The notes under the pieces were generated by a model. That model saw only the letters and a list, made by a program, of their open reading frames with translations. It was not told the DNA's origin and did not search any database. 64,000 nucleotides of DNA from UBA11524 sp963617205. Lineage in GTDB: Bacteria; Bacillota; Clostridia; Christensenellales; Aristaeellaceae. Every line of letters starts with the position of its first letter. Positions within the stretch are counted from its first letter, which is position 1. The position numbers were made by a program, and so were the translations under genes. Location of the stretch: assembly GCA_963617205.1 (NCBI GenBank), contig CAVEOA010000001.1, positions 62,001-126,000 on the forward strand. Reading direction: 5' to 3'. Of this stretch, positions 62,034 to 64,000 are shown piece after piece.

Positions 62034-62062
62034 TTGACGAGAAACGCTTCCTTTGGTATACT
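62034..62062 (+). promoter_or_regulatory. promoter of the GH53 galactanase gene
   Basis: TTGACG and TATACT are separated by 17 nt. A LacI-type half-palindrome (GAAACGCTTC, 62041-62050) lies in the spacer and may be a sugar-responsive operator. Confidence 0.7.
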
Positions 62063-62114
62063 GTTAATCAGAAAAGGGGACACGTTTCTTTTCATTTAAA
62101 AAGGAGGATTGACC

Positions 62115-63323
62115 ATGAGGAAGGCGACTGTTTTTCTGCTGGCGTTGGTGCTGATTTTAATGTCCGTTTGCGCGGTCTGCGCGGAGGAGAATGAATCAAT
62201 TCCTGCGTCCTTCATATTTGGCGCGGATGTCTCGACGGCGCTGAGTGAGGAGAATAGCGGCGTTTTGTATAAGAATGCTGCAGGCGAGGAAACGGATTTG
62301 TTTCAACTGCTCAAGGATGCTGGTTGGGATACGGTTCGCGTGCGCGTATGGAACGATCCCTTTGATGAGAACGGAATGGGCTACGGCGGCGGCAACTGCG
62401 ATGTTAGCAATGCGGTAGAAATTGCCAAACGCTGCCAGAAGGTGGGACTGTCGCTGATGGTAGACTTTCACTACAGCGACTTCTGGGCCGACCCGGGCAA
62501 GCAGATGTGCCCGAAAGCGTGGCTTGGCATGACACTCGAGCAGAAGTGCGATGCACTCTATGCCTTTACGGTCAGCGCACTGACGCGCATCAAGGAAACG
62601 GACGTGCAGGTGACCATGGTGCAGGTCGGCAATGAAATCAATGGCGGCATTGCGGGTGAATGGAGCACAAATGGGCGCAATCAGCTGATGAATGCCGGCA
62701 GTGCGGCGGTTCGTGCAGTGCTGCCGGATGTGCTTGTGGCGGTGCACTTCACCAATATCAACCAGTCTGATGCGAAAAAGTACATCCGCGAGGTTTGCGA
62801 GGGCGACGATGTGGTTGACTTTGACGTGATGGCATACAGCTATTACAGCTACTGGCATGGTGACATCGATACGCTCAAGGGGCTGATTAAGGACGTTCGC
62901 GAGAATTTCGGCAAGGATGTCATCATTGCGGAAACGGCATATCCTTTTACGAACGAAAACCTTGATATGCACCCGAATAGCGTGCCGAACGAGTGGTGCG
63001 ACATGAAGCAGACGATAGACCGTGATGGTCAGGCGGCTGACTTTAAGGCGACAGTGAAGGCAGCGGTCGAGGCAGGCGCGTTGGGGGTGTTCTACTGGGA
63101 GCCAGCGTGGATTAAGGTTCCAGGCGATACGTGGGAGGAACAGCGCATTCTGTGGGAGCAGTATGGCTCAGGCTGGGCGAGCAGCTATGCAAGCGGCTAT
63201 GATCCGAAGGATGCGGGCGAATGGTACGGCGGCTGTGCGTGGGAAAACCAGGCGCTTTTCGAGATGGACGGTACGGCGGCATGGACGCTTGCGCTGCCGA
63301 ATATCATTCGCTCAGGGGAGTAA
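62115..63323 (+). CDS. secreted arabinogalactan endo-beta-1,4-galactanase (GH53)
   Basis: This enzyme cleaves beta-1,4-galactan side chains of pectin outside the cell. A signal peptide (1-23, ending in AVCA) is followed by a GH53 barrel: FIFGADVS, DTVRVRVWNDP, and LMVDFHYSDFWADPGKQ. The acid/base is E174 in QVGNEINGG and the nucleophile E273 in IIAETAYPF. The C-terminal YWEPAWIKVPG and WENQALF segments complete the domain. 402 residues and no carbohydrate-binding module. The ATG at 62115 follows AAGGAGG; a TTG six bases earlier is too close. Confidence 0.94.
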   Translation: MRKATVFLLALVLILMSVCAVCAEENESIPASFIFGADVSTALSEENSGVLYKNAAGEETDLFQLLKDAGWDTVRVRVWNDPFDENGMGYGGGNCDVSNAVEIAKRCQKVGLSLMVDFHYSDFWADPGKQMCPKAWLGMTLEQKCDALYAFTVSALTRIKETDVQVTMVQVGNEINGGIAGEWSTNGRNQLMNAGSAAVRAVLPDVLVAVHFTNINQSDAKKYIREVCEGDDVVDFDVMAYSYYSYWHGDIDTLKGLIKDVRENFGKDVIIAETAYPFTNENLDMHPNSVPNEWCDMKQTIDRDGQAADFKATVKAAVEAGALGVFYWEPAWIKVPGDTWEEQRILWEQYGSGWASSYASGYDPKDAGEWYGGCAWENQALFEMDGTAAWTLALPNIIRSGE

Positions 63324-63433
63324 ATCGTAAAAAAATATTTTGTTTTCGGGAACAAAAACGCCAGGAAGCTCGTTTAATATATGTAAGGCGTGTGCAGCGG
63401 AAGTCGCGCACGTTCTGGCAAGGAGGAATGATC

Positions 63434-64000
63434 ATGAAAAAGCTGCTTCCTGCGTTTCTCAGCCTGATTTTGCTTACAATGGCTGTTGCGCTTGCAGAAC
63501 CTTCGATGACACATCTGGGCTATACCGCTTATTTGGGCGACAGCAACGAGCTCTACTTGCAGGATCCGACTGGCACGGTGCGCGTCCTGCGTTATCCGAT
63601 TGCGGATGTCCTGTCTATCACAGACACGGTCGTCTACTGCCGCGCAGAGGACGGCAAACTGCTGAGCATTGCACTTGACGGCTCACAGTCGTTGATTGTG
63701 TCGAGTGAGCCGACAGATGAACAGATTGCGAATGTCACGACTACGCCGAATTATACGCTGACGGATGGCGTGTTGCGCGATAATGCCGGTAACGTGATTG
63801 CAAGCGGTGTGTTGGCGTACTGTGACCTTGCTGACGAGCAGTCACTGACGGATGCAGATGTGCTGTTTTACCTGACGCAGAACACGACGAATACGCTTGC
63901 ACTCATGCAGCGCACGGAGAATGTCCAGACGGCGAAGTCCATCGCGGTGCTGAATGTTCAAACGCCTGTGCTCGGTATGACGGCGAACAATGAGGCTATC
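63434..64000 (+). CDS. secreted protein of unknown function (3-prime end beyond window)
   Basis: An ATG after AAGGAGG opens a frame that stays open for 189 codons to the window end. A signal peptide (MKKLLPAFLSLILLTMAVALA) precedes a beta-rich part with repeated display-type segments (TAYLGDSNELYLQDPTGTVR, VVYCRAEDGKLLSIALDGSQ, YTLTDGVLRDNAGNVIASG). The pattern suggests a beta-propeller-like surface protein, but no named family is recognised. It follows the galactanase by 110 nt and may be cotranscribed. Confidence 0.75.
   Translation, partial: MKKLLPAFLSLILLTMAVALAEPSMTHLGYTAYLGDSNELYLQDPTGTVRVLRYPIADVLSITDTVVYCRAEDGKLLSIALDGSQSLIVSSEPTDEQIANVTTTPNYTLTDGVLRDNAGNVIASGVLAYCDLADEQSLTDADVLFYLTQNTTNTLALMQRTENVQTAKSIAVLNVQTPVLGMTANNEAI

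Noticed and set aside
59074..62037. A 987-codon open frame on the plus strand opposite ppdK
   Set aside because: It mirrors the codon pattern of ppdK, has no ribosome site, begins inside the ppdK terminator region, and its product shows no family resemblance. It is a by-product of GC-rich third positions.
63338..63357. Inverted repeat TTTTGTT/AACAAAA after the GH53 gene as a terminator
   Set aside because: The stem is A/T-rich and weak and no T-run follows on the plus strand, so termination is not supported.

Overview
The window reads as chromosomal DNA of an anaerobic, fermentative member of the Bacillota, class Clostridia. By eye it is moderately GC-rich (mid-50s %). The evidence is family content and gene order: rpoD with dnaG and dgt; darA-holB-ricT; HPr kinase; type III glutamine synthetase; an Rnf complex; NfnAB; pyruvate phosphate dikinase; a membrane pyrophosphatase; and a clostridial 2[4Fe-4S] ferredoxin. 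Genes for plant-polymer use (GH53 galactanase, GH3 glycosidase, mannonate dehydratase and fructuronate reductase) suggest a gut, rumen or plant-litter habitat. The exact taxon cannot be fixed from sequence alone. I found no rRNA, tRNA, CRISPR array, prophage or intact insertion sequence.

Layout. 1-4210 (minus): dgt, dnaG, rpoD and the start of a further gene. 4374-7136 (minus): a HAD phosphatase, HPr kinase and a ROK kinase, ending in a clear terminator. 7350-10348 (plus): GH3 glycosidase and a secreted NlpC/P60-like protein. 10531-12764: nfnAB. 12865-13869: an unknown secreted protein. 13939-16610: darA-holB-ricT. 16705-20288: ferredoxin, an ABC transporter pair and a secreted protein. 20466-23171: uxuAB. 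23227-27148 (minus): type III glutamine synthetase followed by an ammonium channel fused to a PII domain, behind a leader with an attenuator-like hairpin. 27511-29622 (minus): membrane pyrophosphatase. 29971-36888 (plus): yerC-pcrA-ligA-M50 protease-scpAB. 36945-39875 (minus): a two-component system with a DUF4342-like protein and an unannotated 34-residue membrane peptide. 40113-41656: a PII-like protein overlapping a cation/proton antiporter. 41724-43169 (minus): D,D-carboxypeptidase. 43343-51164 (plus): a long run of fruK, GNAT, hydrolase, membrane-anchored Mur ligase, ddl, dxs and tlyA. 51300-54363: nadK-argR-recN behind a promoter overlapped by an ARG-box-like site. 54544-58926: rnfCDEAB, with no rnfG. 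59188-61827 (minus): ppdK. 62115-63323: secreted GH53 galactanase. 63434-end: the start of another secreted protein.

How the parts fit. Galactan and uronate breakdown feed fermentation. PPDK and the pyrophosphatase point to a pyrophosphate-aware energy economy. NfnAB, ferredoxin and Rnf link ferredoxin, NAD(P)H and the membrane ion gradient. Three separate PII-superfamily proteins (DarA, the Amt-fused PII, and the antiporter-linked one) lie within 27 kb. The items most worth a second look are the Rnf operon lacking rnfG, the glnN leader attenuator with an ANTAR-like hairpin, the PII-like/antiporter pair, the small membrane protein in the two-component operon, and the ArgR-type site at the argR operon promoter. 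Most starts were chosen from Shine-Dalgarno spacing; several are GTG or TTG.
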